This document shows, piece after piece, positions 53,440 to 61,664 of a DNA stretch of 64,000 nt; positions within the stretch are counted from its first letter, which is position 1; each line of letters starts with the position of its first letter. The translations under genes and the position numbers were made by a program. Under the pieces are notes generated by a model that was given only the letters and a program-made list of their open reading frames with translations, was not told the DNA's origin and searched no databases. The stretch covers positions 372,001-436,000 of the forward strand of contig NZ_BMTP01000003.1 in assembly GCF_014649735.1 (NCBI RefSeq), given 5' to 3'. Source of the DNA: Streptomyces lavendofoliae (lineage in GTDB: Bacteria > Actinomycetota > Actinomycetes > Streptomycetales > Streptomycetaceae).

Positions 53440-53455
53440 GTCTAGGGCCCTAGAC
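53440..53455. promoter_or_regulatory. Element operator O2: GTCTAG-GGCC-CTAGAC
   Basis: Perfect palindrome with the same spacing as O1, placed 27 bp before the start of the HTH protein gene, just upstream of its AGGAGGTGA ribosome-binding site. Confidence 0.75.
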
Positions 53456-53482
53456 TCCTGGGTATTCCTAGGAGGTGAAGTC

Positions 53483-54334
53483 ATGTCGGACGAGTTGCAA
53501 CGGATCATGGCGATCGATGATCCGTACCTGCTCCTGCGTGAGGTCACGACCCGTTTGGCCGACGCGCAGCAGGAGGTGACCGAGCTGGCCCGCCTCCGTC
53601 GGCGTGTGGTGCAGGACCTCCATGCGCAAGGGCTGTCGTACGCGCAGATCGCCGCAAAGGCCGGCTTGAGCCGCGGGCGTATTCACCAGATCCGGCACAC
53701 CGGTCCGGCGCCGGAAGGTGCTTTCCTCGGCAGAGGTGCGGTCACCGTCGCCACTCCGCTGCGGCGTGACGACGAGCGCGGGCGGACGGTCGTCGCCGTG
53801 GACGACGTCAGTTCCGGCAAGCGCCTGGAAGATCTGGCGCGGTCGTACGGGCTCGACGTCACCTCGGAACACGTACCGGTGAGCGGTGAGATCAACCTCA
53901 ACCGGGACGGCCTGGTCGTCGTCTGCGGTCCGCGCATGTCCCAGGAAATGTGGGACACGTACGCGCAGGACCCCGTACTGAACTGGGAGAGCCCGGAAGA
54001 CGGACCCTGGACAGTGGTGGACCGCCGGACCGGCACCGTGTACCGGTCGGGACAGGACAGTGATCCGGCCCGGCCGTACGACGTCGGATACCTCGGCAGG
54101 CTGTCGCGCCCGGACGGCAAGGGCTCGCTGCTGGCCATCGCCGGTATCCATACGCAAGGTTCCCTCGGCGTCGTGCAGCTGCTCGCCAACGACCTGAACG
54201 CACTGTGGGGCCAGGTGGGCGATTATCGGTTCTCCACGCTGGTGGGCGTCGAATACGACCCCGAGACCAGCGAGCCGCAGTCCGTCGAACTGCTCTGCCC
54301 CCTGTACCGGCACGACGAGGAGACGCCGGCGTGA
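53483..54334 (+). CDS. HTH-domain protein of the AICE regulatory block
   Basis: 283 residues from ATG 53483 with a near-perfect AGGAGGTGA. A helical N-terminus (DPYLLLREVTTRLADAQQEV) leads to a sigma-region-4-like helix-turn-helix (LHAQGLSYAQIAAKAGLSRG, RIHQIRHTG). The C-terminal ~180 residues (GLVVVCGPRMSQEMWDTYAQ, GSLLAIAGIHTQGSLGVVQL) form an alpha/beta sensor-like domain seen in Streptomyces proteins of this kind. It is directly coupled to the PP2C gene. Confidence 0.72.
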   Translation: MSDELQRIMAIDDPYLLLREVTTRLADAQQEVTELARLRRRVVQDLHAQGLSYAQIAAKAGLSRGRIHQIRHTGPAPEGAFLGRGAVTVATPLRRDDERGRTVVAVDDVSSGKRLEDLARSYGLDVTSEHVPVSGEINLNRDGLVVVCGPRMSQEMWDTYAQDPVLNWESPEDGPWTVVDRRTGTVYRSGQDSDPARPYDVGYLGRLSRPDGKGSLLAIAGIHTQGSLGVVQLLANDLNALWGQVGDYRFSTLVGVEYDPETSEPQSVELLCPLYRHDEETPA

Positions 54335-55152
54335 GGTTCGCCCTCGCTACGCTGCCCGCAGACCCCGACCGGGAGAACGAGGACTTCGCCGCTGCCGCCC
54401 CCGGCGCGGCCGTCCTCCTCGACGGTGCCGGCGTCGGAGGTGGCGAAACCGGGTGCACACATGGCGTCGCCTGGTTTTCCGGGACGCTGGGCGGCCTGCT
54501 GCTGCGCAGCATCACCGAGCATCCCGCCCGCCCGCTTGCCGACTGCCTGGCCGACTCGATCGGCCTCGTCCGGTCCCTGCACGAGGACAGTTGCGACCTG
54601 GCTTACCGGGCCAGCCCGACGAGTACGGTCGCCTGTGCCCGGGTCGCTGGGGGGACTCTGGAATACCTCGTCCTAGGCGACTCCTCGGTCCTCCTCGCGG
54701 AAAGGGGCGGGAATACGGCCGTCGTCACCGATCGGCGTCTGGACGAGGTCGGCAAGCGGCTGCGCGCGCCGGTCGACGCGCTGCCCACCGGCTCTCCCGA
54801 ACACACCGCCGCGCTCGCCGAGTACCGGGACGCCCTGACCGGGCTCCGTAACCGGCCGGGCGGCTTCTGGATCGCCGGCCCTGACCCGCGAGCGGCTGAA
54901 CACGCCTTGACGGGCACGATGCCACTAAACTCGCTGGTGTCCGTGACGCTGCTGAGCGACGGCGCGACACGACTCGTCGACCGCTTCGAACTCGCAGACT
55001 GGCAAGAGGTGTTGACTGTTCTCGGCTCGTCCGGGCCCGATGAGCTGATCTGCCGTGTACGCGAAGCTGAGGCCGGTGACCCCAACGGGCGGCGCTGGCC
55101 GCGTGGCAAGGCGCGGGACGACGCGACCGTCCTTCACTGGGTGCTGCCGTAG
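54331..55152 (+). CDS. PP2C-family Ser/Thr phosphatase
   Basis: 273 residues from GTG 54331, overlapping the previous stop (GTGA). PP2C motifs: RENEDF, AVLLDGAGVGG (metal Asp), TSTVACARV, LVLGDSSVLL, VTLLSDGATRLVDRF (metal Asp) and the final ARDDATVLHWVLP (metal Asp). It would dephosphorylate a Ser/Thr-phosphorylated partner. With the RsbW-like kinase and HTH protein it forms a compact regulatory triplet inside the element. Confidence 0.85.
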   Translation: MRFALATLPADPDRENEDFAAAAPGAAVLLDGAGVGGGETGCTHGVAWFSGTLGGLLLRSITEHPARPLADCLADSIGLVRSLHEDSCDLAYRASPTSTVACARVAGGTLEYLVLGDSSVLLAERGGNTAVVTDRRLDEVGKRLRAPVDALPTGSPEHTAALAEYRDALTGLRNRPGGFWIAGPDPRAAEHALTGTMPLNSLVSVTLLSDGATRLVDRFELADWQEVLTVLGSSGPDELICRVREAEAGDPNGRRWPRGKARDDATVLHWVLP

Positions 55153-55185
55153 CGCGTTCACACGCACTCTGAGCCACACCCGTAT

Positions 55186-55280
55186 ACCCCCCTAGACAGT
55201 TGACGGGTCGTCGGTTACCTTTGACGTCAACCCCCCTAGACAGTTAGGGCGGGCCCCTCCTTGTGCTGTCTAGGGGGGTA
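55186..55280. promoter_or_regulatory. Triple operator half-site cluster before the transfer operon
   Basis: ACCCCCCTAGACAGTT at 55186-55201, the same CCCCCCTAGACAGTT again at 55231-55245, and its inverse CTGTCTAGGGGGGTA at 55266-55280. The half-site matches O1/O2 (CTAGAC). This is the region that must drive the SCO3933-like, TraB and Spd genes, so it is probably their repressor-binding control region. Confidence 0.7.
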
Positions 55281-55337
55281 TCCAGCTCGAACGGCGCCGA
55301 GCAACGGGGGCGCCGCCAACCCAGTGAGGTACAGACA

Positions 55338-55685
55338 ATGCGTGTGATCCCCGTGGACACCTCGGCCGCGACGCTCCTCGTCACCAAGCTGCCTGAGGTC
55401 AAGGTGAGGGACCGACAGACCGGAGAGGTCGCCGTGGACCCGGTGACCAACCAGCGGCTGATGACGCTGGAGCTGGTGTTCATCGCGGCCGGCGGTTCGG
55501 ACATGATCAAGGTGACCGTTCCCGAGCAGGGCATCGGTGAGAGCCTGGTGATGGGTGCGCCGGTCATCCTGTCCGGCCTGGTGGCCCGGCCGTGGGAGAG
55601 CGAGTTCGGCGGGCGTGCCCGGCACGGCATCGCCTACCGGGCGGACGCCGTCATGGTCGGCACTCCGGCGACGGCACAGGGGTGA
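55338..55685 (+). CDS. SCO3933-family AICE regulatory protein
   Basis: 115 residues from ATG 55338 (GTGAGG upstream). Begins RVIPVDTSAATLLVTKLPEV and continues KVRDRQTGEVAVDPVTNQRL; beta-rich (VILSGLVARPWESEF, GIAYRADAVM). This protein precedes the FtsK-like gene in many Streptomyces AICEs. Its exact role is unclear. Confidence 0.82.
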   Translation: MRVIPVDTSAATLLVTKLPEVKVRDRQTGEVAVDPVTNQRLMTLELVFIAAGGSDMIKVTVPEQGIGESLVMGAPVILSGLVARPWESEFGGRARHGIAYRADAVMVGTPATAQG

Positions 55686-55690
55686 GAGTC

Positions 55691-57058
55691 ATGACTGACG
55701 CCCTGTGGGTTCTGGTGTCGGTACTGCTGGCGGTGGCCGCTCTGGTCGCGGTGCGCAATCGGCTGCCGGTCCTGTTCTGGTGGCTGGTCGGGTATCCGGT
55801 CGCCACGCTGCGGGTGCTCACCTCATACCGGGCCACCATGGACGCCTGCGGCCTCACGGTGCCCGCCTCGGCCATGCGCCGGGCCACCGCCCGGATGGTG
55901 GGGCGGCAGGCTGCTCCCGTACCGCCTCGCCGGTCGCTGCCGCTGCCGACCGGGTCCGGTCTCGTGATGCGGCTGCGCATGGCGGCCGGACAGGCGCCCG
56001 AGGACTTCACCGCCTCGGCCGACCGGCTGCAGCACGCCTGGGGTGCGCACGCCGTGCACGTCCGTCCCACCAAACCGGGGCGGCTGGAGCTGCGGTTGGT
56101 CGGCTGGGACGTCCTCGCCGATGTCCGGCCCGCGCGGCGGTGGCTGCGGACCGAACCGCTGTCCCTGTCGCTGGCGCTGCGCGAAGACGGGCACTGGCAC
56201 GTCCGGGACTTCCGCACCGTGCCGCACGAACTGATCCTCGGCGCGACGCAGTCGGGCAAGTCCGTGTACCTGCGGAATCTGCTGTGCGGGCTGGCCCGGC
56301 AACCCGTCGCGCTCGTCGGCATCGACTGCAAGTGGGGTGTGGAACTGGCGCCGTTCGCGCCGCGGTTGTCGGCGCTCGCCGATACGCCAGACCGTGCGAA
56401 CGATCTTTTGGACGTCCTGGTGGAGGAGATGGAGGCACGGTTCCGCCTGATCGGCGTGGCGGGCGGGACCGGTCCGGACGCCGTCCTCACCTCGGACGTC
56501 TGGGGCCTGCCGGAGAAGGTGCGGCCTGTGCCGGTCGTGGTCGTCGTCGACGAGGTCGCCGAACTTTTCCTCGCCGCGAGCAAGGACGACGAGAAGCGGA
56601 GAGACGCCATGGTCACCAAGCTCATCCGGCTCGCCCAGCTCGGTCGCGCGGCCGGCATCTACCTGGAGGTGTGCGGGCAACGCTTCGGCGCCGAACTCGG
56701 CAAGGGCGCCACCATGCTCCGCGCCCAGCTCACCGGACGGGTCTGCCACCGCGTCAATGACGAGACGTCCGCCAACATGGCGCTCGGCGACATCGCGCCG
56801 GAAGCGGCGCTGGCCGCAACCTCCATCCCGGCCGAGCGGCCCGGTGTCGCGGTCGTCGGTGACTCCTCCGGCGGCTGGTCCCGCGTCCGCTCGCCGCACC
56901 TCACCCTCGACGACGCGGCGGCCGTCTGCCGCGACACCTCGGGTCTTGTCCCGGAACTGCCCCGACTCGACTCCTTCCGGCCCGTCATCGCCACCGAACC
57001 GACCGGGTCGCCCTCGCCCTCTGCCGCGGTGCCTACCACTCGCCCGGTGACCGAGTAA
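55691..57058 (+). CDS. FtsK/SpoIIIE-type DNA translocase (TraB-like)
   Basis: 455 residues from ATG 55691, 5 bp after the previous gene. Hydrophobic N-terminus (two helices within residues 4-42), then a FtsK-like motor: Walker A GATQSGKS (184-191), Walker B VVVVVDEVAEL (about 283-293) and the arginine-finger region RLAQLGRAAGIYLEVCGQ. In AICEs such hexameric pumps move double-stranded plasmid DNA through the septum at specific 8-bp repeats. No gamma-type HTH is evident at its C-terminus. Confidence 0.9.
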   Translation: MTDALWVLVSVLLAVAALVAVRNRLPVLFWWLVGYPVATLRVLTSYRATMDACGLTVPASAMRRATARMVGRQAAPVPPRRSLPLPTGSGLVMRLRMAAGQAPEDFTASADRLQHAWGAHAVHVRPTKPGRLELRLVGWDVLADVRPARRWLRTEPLSLSLALREDGHWHVRDFRTVPHELILGATQSGKSVYLRNLLCGLARQPVALVGIDCKWGVELAPFAPRLSALADTPDRANDLLDVLVEEMEARFRLIGVAGGTGPDAVLTSDVWGLPEKVRPVPVVVVVDEVAELFLAASKDDEKRRDAMVTKLIRLAQLGRAAGIYLEVCGQRFGAELGKGATMLRAQLTGRVCHRVNDETSANMALGDIAPEAALAATSIPAERPGVAVVGDSSGGWSRVRSPHLTLDDAAAVCRDTSGLVPELPRLDSFRPVIATEPTGSPSPSAAVPTTRPVTE

Positions 57059-57141
57059 CCACGCATCTTCTCCCACGGCCGGCGTGACCGCCTCGCGCCA
57101 TGCCCCTACCCATCCCATGCCCGAAGCCGGAAGGAAGCCCT

Positions 57142-57354
57142 GTGCCACGTCCCTCAATCGCCGAGATCAGCGCACTCATCGCCGACCTGGCTGCGCTTCG
57201 GCAGAACCGCACCTCCGCCGAGTACGCCACGCTCATGGGCCGTAAGGCGGACCTGCTGGAGCGCATCGCCGACCACACGCCCGGCGACGCCGAGACCGCC
57301 GAGGTGGCCCGTCTCGCCCGTGCGCGCGCCGACTCGCCCAAGCCCACCGACTGA
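57142..57354 (+). CDS. Small AICE protein, function unknown
   Basis: 70 residues from GTG 57142 with GGAAGGA upstream. Helical: SIAEISALIADLAALRQNRT, MGRKADLLERIADHT. Possibly a small coiled-coil accessory of transfer; position between traB-like and spd-like genes is typical. Confidence 0.7.
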   Translation: MPRPSIAEISALIADLAALRQNRTSAEYATLMGRKADLLERIADHTPGDAETAEVARLARARADSPKPTD

Positions 57355-57380
57355 TCACGCCGGAAGGAGACCGAGCCCCG

Positions 57381-58091
57381 ATGCGTGCTCACCTGGCCCG
57401 AGTGGACGCCGTGATCGTCCAAGCCGTCATCGCCGGTGCCCTGTCCTTCTCCCACCTGCACGACCTGGCTGCGGCGGCCGGACAGGACGGCTGGAAGGCA
57501 TGGGCCTACCCCGTGAGCGTCGACCTGCTCCTGGTCGCCGCCTGGCGCCGGATGCGTCAGCAGCAGCGAGCGGGACAGGCGGCCGGAGGCCCGCAGCTGT
57601 GGTTCCTGGTGGCCCTGGCCGCGTCCCTCGGCGCCAATGTCGCCACGGCTGGGCTCCTCAACCTGGAGGACGTACCTGCCTGGCTCCGCGTGACGGTCGC
57701 GGGCTGGCCCGCCGTCGCCTTCTTCGGCGGAACGCTGCTGGCCCATGCTGCGCACGTACCGGAAACACCGACGGCTCCGGCCTCCTCCTCGACGGAAGAC
57801 ACCCAAGCCGACCTGTACCTCGCTTCGCCTACCGTCGACCAGCCCGACCGTGAGGCACTCCCGGCATCCACCGACCCCGGACAGGCTCCGGAACCCACGG
57901 TCGAACCGGTCGCCACCCAGGCCCCGGTGACCGCTTCCGCCGTCGCCCTGCCGCCCGCCCTCGTCGATCGCATCCGGGCCCTGGCCGACGAACACCGCTC
58001 GATCACCGGCCACCCCGCCGACCCCGACGCCATACGAGCCCGACTCGGCCTGCCCCCGTCCATGACCGCATCCGTCGCCGCTCATCTCTGA
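57381..58091 (+). CDS. DUF2637 (SpdB/TraSA-like) membrane protein
   Basis: 236 residues from ATG 57381 with GGAAGGAGA upstream. Three to four TM helices in the first 130 residues (VIVQAVIAGALSFSHLHDL, AYPVSVDLLLVAAWRRM, LWFLVALAASLGANVATAGL, WPAVAFFGGTLLAHAAHV) as in DUF2637 spread proteins. A Pro/Glu-rich linker and a small C-terminal helical domain (IRALADEHRSITGHP) follow. It likely supports intramycelial spread of the element. Confidence 0.85.
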   Translation: MRAHLARVDAVIVQAVIAGALSFSHLHDLAAAAGQDGWKAWAYPVSVDLLLVAAWRRMRQQQRAGQAAGGPQLWFLVALAASLGANVATAGLLNLEDVPAWLRVTVAGWPAVAFFGGTLLAHAAHVPETPTAPASSSTEDTQADLYLASPTVDQPDREALPASTDPGQAPEPTVEPVATQAPVTASAVALPPALVDRIRALADEHRSITGHPADPDAIRARLGLPPSMTASVAAHL

Positions 58092-58104
58092 GAGGAGCAC
58101 CACC

Positions 58105-58284
58105 ATGCACCGGCGCTTCCGCAACGTCCGCCGTATAGGCCCCGTGAACGTCGCCTCTTACGTCGACCGTGGCAAGAACCGCCACGTCGCCGCCTGCACC
58201 GCGCCCCGCTGCGACTTCTCTGCCGAGTACGACAGCCGCGCCGCCGCCGAACTCGCCGCCCGTACCCACCGCTGCTCGGCCTGA
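58105..58284 (+). CDS. Mobile-element transfer protein (small zinc-finger-like)
   Basis: 59 residues from ATG 58105 with AGAGGAG upstream. HRRFRNVRRIGPVNVASYVD is followed by CTAPRCDFSAEYDS and HRCSA, with Cys/His spacing able to bind zinc. This short protein is a constant member of AICE transfer regions. Confidence 0.85.
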   Translation: MHRRFRNVRRIGPVNVASYVDRGKNRHVAACTAPRCDFSAEYDSRAAAELAARTHRCSA

Positions 58285-58299
58285 CAGGAGACCACCGAA

Positions 58300-58455
58300 G
58301 TGGACGTTCCGCTCTGGCTCACCCTGCTCGTCGTCGGCGTCCTCGGCGTCAAGCTCATCCGCCCGCCCTGGTGGCTCATCACCGTCCTGCTCGTCGGCGG
58401 CTACCTCCTCGCCGACAGTCTGCTCGCCCCCGTCATCGACGCCGTCCTCAACTGA
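58300..58455 (+). CDS. Small two-TM Spd-type protein
   Basis: 51 residues from GTG 58300, after ACAGGAGACC. Two hydrophobic helices (LWLTLLVVGVLGVKLI, WWLITVLLVGGYLLADSLL) separated by RPP. The place and shape match small spread proteins of Streptomyces plasmids. Confidence 0.75.
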   Translation: MDVPLWLTLLVVGVLGVKLIRPPWWLITVLLVGGYLLADSLLAPVIDAVLN

Positions 58456-58475
58456 CCCGCGAAGGGAGACCGTTC

Positions 58476-58784
58476 ATGTTCCGACCGAAGGTCCCGACCA
58501 TGCCGCAGCCCACCGGCCTGGTCGCCCCACCCGCCGTCGTCGCACCGACCACCATCACGCCGGGCGTCCTGGCTCCGCCACCGGCCTCCGTCACCCCGGT
58601 CCCGCCCCGCCCGGCCGTCCAGCTCGCTCCCAGCACAGCGCTCGCCCTCATCGGCGGTGGCACCGCCGTGGTCCTGGTCGTCGGCGCCGTTCTGGTCTCC
58701 ATGCTCCTCGCCGTCGCCGTCACGGCCGCATCCGTGGCCGTGTGCGCAGTCGTCATCCGCTCCCTTCTTCTCAGCCGCCGCTGA
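58476..58784 (+). CDS. SpdD-like membrane protein
   Basis: 102 residues from ATG 58476 with GAAGGGAG upstream. Pro/Ala/Val-rich first 60 residues (VAPPAVVAPTTITPG) then a long hydrophobic pair (LIGGGTAVVLVVGAVLVSML, VAVCAVVIRSLL). Matches SpdD proteins of pSAM2-type elements. Confidence 0.8.
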   Translation: MFRPKVPTMPQPTGLVAPPAVVAPTTITPGVLAPPPASVTPVPPRPAVQLAPSTALALIGGGTAVVLVVGAVLVSMLLAVAVTAASVAVCAVVIRSLLLSRR

Positions 58785-58816
58785 CTCCTCGGCCTTGCCC
58801 GCCCGGCTTACCCACA

Positions 58817-58836
58817 CTGTCTAGTCCCCTCGACAG
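58817..58836. promoter_or_regulatory. Element operator O3 before the rep gene (imperfect)
   Basis: CTGTCTAG-TCCC-CTCGACAG: same spacing as O1/O2 with one arm base changed (CTCGAC for CTAGAC) but a longer 8-bp match. It lies 52 bp before the initiator start, so replication genes seem to share the element's repressor. Confidence 0.65.
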
Positions 58837-58888
58837 GGAAGCCGGGCGCTGGCTCTGGACGCCCGCTCCTGCAAGGAGGAACCCGCAC

Positions 58889-60238
58889 ATGCCCGCCCCG
58901 GCTCCACTCGGAGCCATCCGCCACCTGGCCACCCTCGCCCGGTACGGCAACCTCAGCTCCTACGCCCGACAGATCCAGCGTCTCGGCGGCTGTGAGCGGC
59001 CCGTACGGATGGAGGGCCACCGGCTCGACGTCCACGCCGCCACGGGGGAGATCGTCCGAGAGATCACCGACCGTGACCTTCCGGCCGGTCAGCTCCTCAT
59101 CCGTTGCAACAACCGCCGTGCCACCCGGTGCGCTTCCTGCGCCGAGGTGTACCGCAAGGACACCTTCCACCTGGTCACCGCCGGCCTGAGCGGCGGCAAG
59201 GGCATTGGCCCGGCCGTCTCCCGACACCCCCGCGTCTTCGCCACCTTCACCGCCCCGTCCTTCGGTCCCGTCCACAACCGCCCCGGCGGCGGCCGGTGCC
59301 GCTGCGGACGCCTCCACGCCGAGGATGATCCCGCTCTCGGCACGCCCCTGGACCCGGACCGCTACGACTACCGCGCGGCCGTCCTGTGGAACGCGCACGC
59401 CGGGGCACTCTGGGGCCGGTTCACCACCTACCTGCGCCAGCAGCTCGCCTCCCGCGCGGGCGTCACCCGTTCCGCGCTGCGCCACTGCCTCAAGGTGTCG
59501 TACGCCAAAGTTGCCGAGTACCAGCGGCGCGGCGCCGTCCACTTCCACGCCGTCATCCGCCTCGACGGCCCGGACGGCGCCGAGGACACTCCGCCGGCCT
59601 GGGCCACCACAGAACTGCTCACCGACGCGATCCGCTCGGCGGCCCGCCTCGCCGAGGCACCCGGCCCCGTCCTCGACGGACCCGCGTACGCCTTCCGCTT
59701 CGGCGAACAGCTCGACATCCGCCCCATCCGCTCCGCCGACTTCGCAGGCACCTCGGAGCTCTCCAGCCGGGCCGTAGCCGCGTACATCGCCAAGTACGCC
59801 ACCAAGGGCGCCGAGACCGCGGGCACCCTCGACCGGCCCATCCGCAACCCGGTCACGGACCTCATCGGCTCCAACGTCACCGACCACGCCCGGCGCATGA
59901 TCCTCACCTGCTGGCACCTCGGCGCACAGCCTGAGCTCGAAGACCTGCGCCTACGCAAGTGGGCCCACATGCTCGGCTTCCGCGGCCACTTCTCCACCAA
60001 ATCCCGCGCCTACTCCGTCACCCTCGGCGCCCTCCGCCAGGAACGCGCCGACCACAACGAAGCACTGGCCCGCGCACGCGCGGCCGAGGCCGGCCACCCG
60101 CTGCCCGACCCGGACACCGTCCTGGTCCTCTCCCACTGGCGATTCGCCGGCACCGGCCTCACGGACGCAGAAGCCCTCTTTGCGTCCTCGCAGCCCGCTT
60201 CCCACGACGCAGAAGGAGAACCCGACCGTGCGCAATGA
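58889..60238 (+). CDS. repSA: RepSA-type rolling-circle replication initiator
   Basis: 449 residues from ATG 58889 with GCAAGGAGGA upstream. An N-terminal Cys pair region (CNNRRATRCASCAEVYRKDT) probably binds zinc. The HUH nuclease motif is RGAVHFHAVIRLDG. The catalytic Tyr lies in VAAYIAKYATKGAE. It nicks the double-strand origin to replicate the excised circle. The stop overlaps xis by 11 bases. Confidence 0.93.
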   Translation: MPAPAPLGAIRHLATLARYGNLSSYARQIQRLGGCERPVRMEGHRLDVHAATGEIVREITDRDLPAGQLLIRCNNRRATRCASCAEVYRKDTFHLVTAGLSGGKGIGPAVSRHPRVFATFTAPSFGPVHNRPGGGRCRCGRLHAEDDPALGTPLDPDRYDYRAAVLWNAHAGALWGRFTTYLRQQLASRAGVTRSALRHCLKVSYAKVAEYQRRGAVHFHAVIRLDGPDGAEDTPPAWATTELLTDAIRSAARLAEAPGPVLDGPAYAFRFGEQLDIRPIRSADFAGTSELSSRAVAAYIAKYATKGAETAGTLDRPIRNPVTDLIGSNVTDHARRMILTCWHLGAQPELEDLRLRKWAHMLGFRGHFSTKSRAYSVTLGALRQERADHNEALARARAAEAGHPLPDPDTVLVLSHWRFAGTGLTDAEALFASSQPASHDAEGEPDRAQ

Positions 60239-60410
60239 CGAACTGCTCACTGTTGCGGAGGTGATGGCCCGTCTCAGGCTCAGCCGGTCCACGGTGTACG
60301 ACCTGATCCGTACGCGACGGCTGCCCTCGGTCACCATCGGTCGATGCCGGCGTATCCCGGCCTCCGCCCTGGGCGACTTCATCGCGGAACAGATGGAGCG
60401 TGCGGCCTGA
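60228..60410 (+). CDS. xis: Excisionase (MerR-like DNA-binding)
   Basis: 60 residues from GTG 60228 (AGAAGGAG upstream). The winged helix DELLTVAEVMARLRLSRSTV, YDLIRTRRLPSVTIGRCRRI is the standard excisionase/MerR domain. The stop overlaps the integrase ATG (TGATG). Needed with the integrase to recombine attL and attR. Confidence 0.92.
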   Translation: MRNDELLTVAEVMARLRLSRSTVYDLIRTRRLPSVTIGRCRRIPASALGDFIAEQMERAA

Positions 60411-61579
60411 TGACCAAGCGTCGTAGCCGCGGTGACGGCGGCCTGCACTGGGACGAGAAGCGGCAACGGTGGATCGCCACGGCGAACCTCGGGTTCGATC
60501 CGAGCGGAAAGCGGATCGTCAAGCGGGGGAGCGGAAAGACCAAGACGGAGGCGAAGAACAAGCTCAAGGAGGTGTTGCGGGACCACGAGGACGGTCTCGC
60601 GATCGCTCCCACCAACTACACGGTCAAGGACGCCGTGACGGACTGGCTCACGTACGGCCTGGTGGGCATCGACCCCAGCACGGCCAAGACATGCGCGATC
60701 CTGAGTCAGACGCACGTCATCCCGTCCCTCGGCGCTCGCAAGCTGCGGGACCTGAGCGCCGAAGACGTCGACCGCTGGCTGGCCGCCAAGGCGAAGACAC
60801 TCAGCACGCGCACGCTCCAGGCGATCCACTCGTGCCTGAACCGTGCGGTCAAGCGGGCCATGGCTCGGGACAAGGTCAAGCGCAACGTCGTCGAGCTGTG
60901 CTCAGTGCCCCAGGGGCAACCGGGACGACCGTCCAAGGCGCTCACCTTCGCTCAGGCTGAGGCGGTACTCAAGGGCGCCGAAGGCACCTCGATGTATGCG
61001 TACATCGTCGTCGCCCTGCTGACCGGTGCCCGTACCGAGGAGCTGCGGGCGCTCACCTGGGACCACGTTTTCCTGAAGGGCACGCCGGACGCCGATCCGC
61101 CGCAGCCTCCGCACATCGCAGTGTGGCGTTCGGTCCGGCGGGGTGGGGACACCAAGACCCGGAAGTCCCGGCGCACCCTCGCTCTGCCGGCGCGCTGCGT
61201 CGAAGCGCTCTGGCGACAATTCGAGGATCAGGGCTGGGACCGGCTCGCCGCCGGCGACAAGTGGGAGGAACACGGGCTCGTCTTCTCCTCGGCCGTGGGC
61301 AAGCCGCTCGACGCGGCCAACGTCCGCCGCGCCTTCCGCCAGGCCCTCAAGGACGTCGACGGGGTCGACGCCGACGAGTGGACACCCCGGGAGCTCCGGC
61401 ACAGCTTCGTGTCCCTGCTGTCCGACCGGGGCGTCCCTCTCGAAGAGATCTCCCGGCTCGTCGGCCACTCCGGAACGGCGGTGACCGAGGAGGTCTATCG
61501 GAAGCAGATCCGTCCCGTGATCCAGACCGGCGCCGTGGTCATGGACGGGATTTTCGGCACGCAGGATCAGCGGCCGTAG
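60410..61579 (+). CDS. int: Tyrosine-recombinase integrase
   Basis: 389 residues from ATG 60410. An arm-binding AP2-like N-terminus (GGLHWDEKRQRWIATANLGF), a core-binding helical domain (residues 70-165) and the catalytic domain with Arg208 (LLTGARTEELRAL), LRHSFVSLLSDRG (His-x-x-Arg equivalent), VGHSG and nucleophile Tyr about 363 (TEEVYRKQI). It ends 80 bp before attR, so attP lay just downstream of int. Confidence 0.96.
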   Translation: MTKRRSRGDGGLHWDEKRQRWIATANLGFDPSGKRIVKRGSGKTKTEAKNKLKEVLRDHEDGLAIAPTNYTVKDAVTDWLTYGLVGIDPSTAKTCAILSQTHVIPSLGARKLRDLSAEDVDRWLAAKAKTLSTRTLQAIHSCLNRAVKRAMARDKVKRNVVELCSVPQGQPGRPSKALTFAQAEAVLKGAEGTSMYAYIVVALLTGARTEELRALTWDHVFLKGTPDADPPQPPHIAVWRSVRRGGDTKTRKSRRTLALPARCVEALWRQFEDQGWDRLAAGDKWEEHGLVFSSAVGKPLDAANVRRAFRQALKDVDGVDADEWTPRELRHSFVSLLSDRGVPLEEISRLVGHSGTAVTEEVYRKQIRPVIQTGAVVMDGIFGTQDQRP

Positions 61580-61624
61580 AAACGCGGGAAGCGGTAGTCA
61601 CGCAGATAGACACGCAGGAAGAAA

Positions 61625-61664
61625 CAGGTGAGGCACCTACTGACTTCAGTAGGTGCCTCACCTG
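61625..61664. terminator. Perfect 19-bp inverted repeat at the right end of the element
   Basis: CAGGTGAGGCACCTACTGA and its exact complement around CT. It ends the integrase transcript and also follows the minus-strand tRNA-Pro, replacing the host terminator displaced to 46928. Its last five bases enter attR. Confidence 0.85.
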
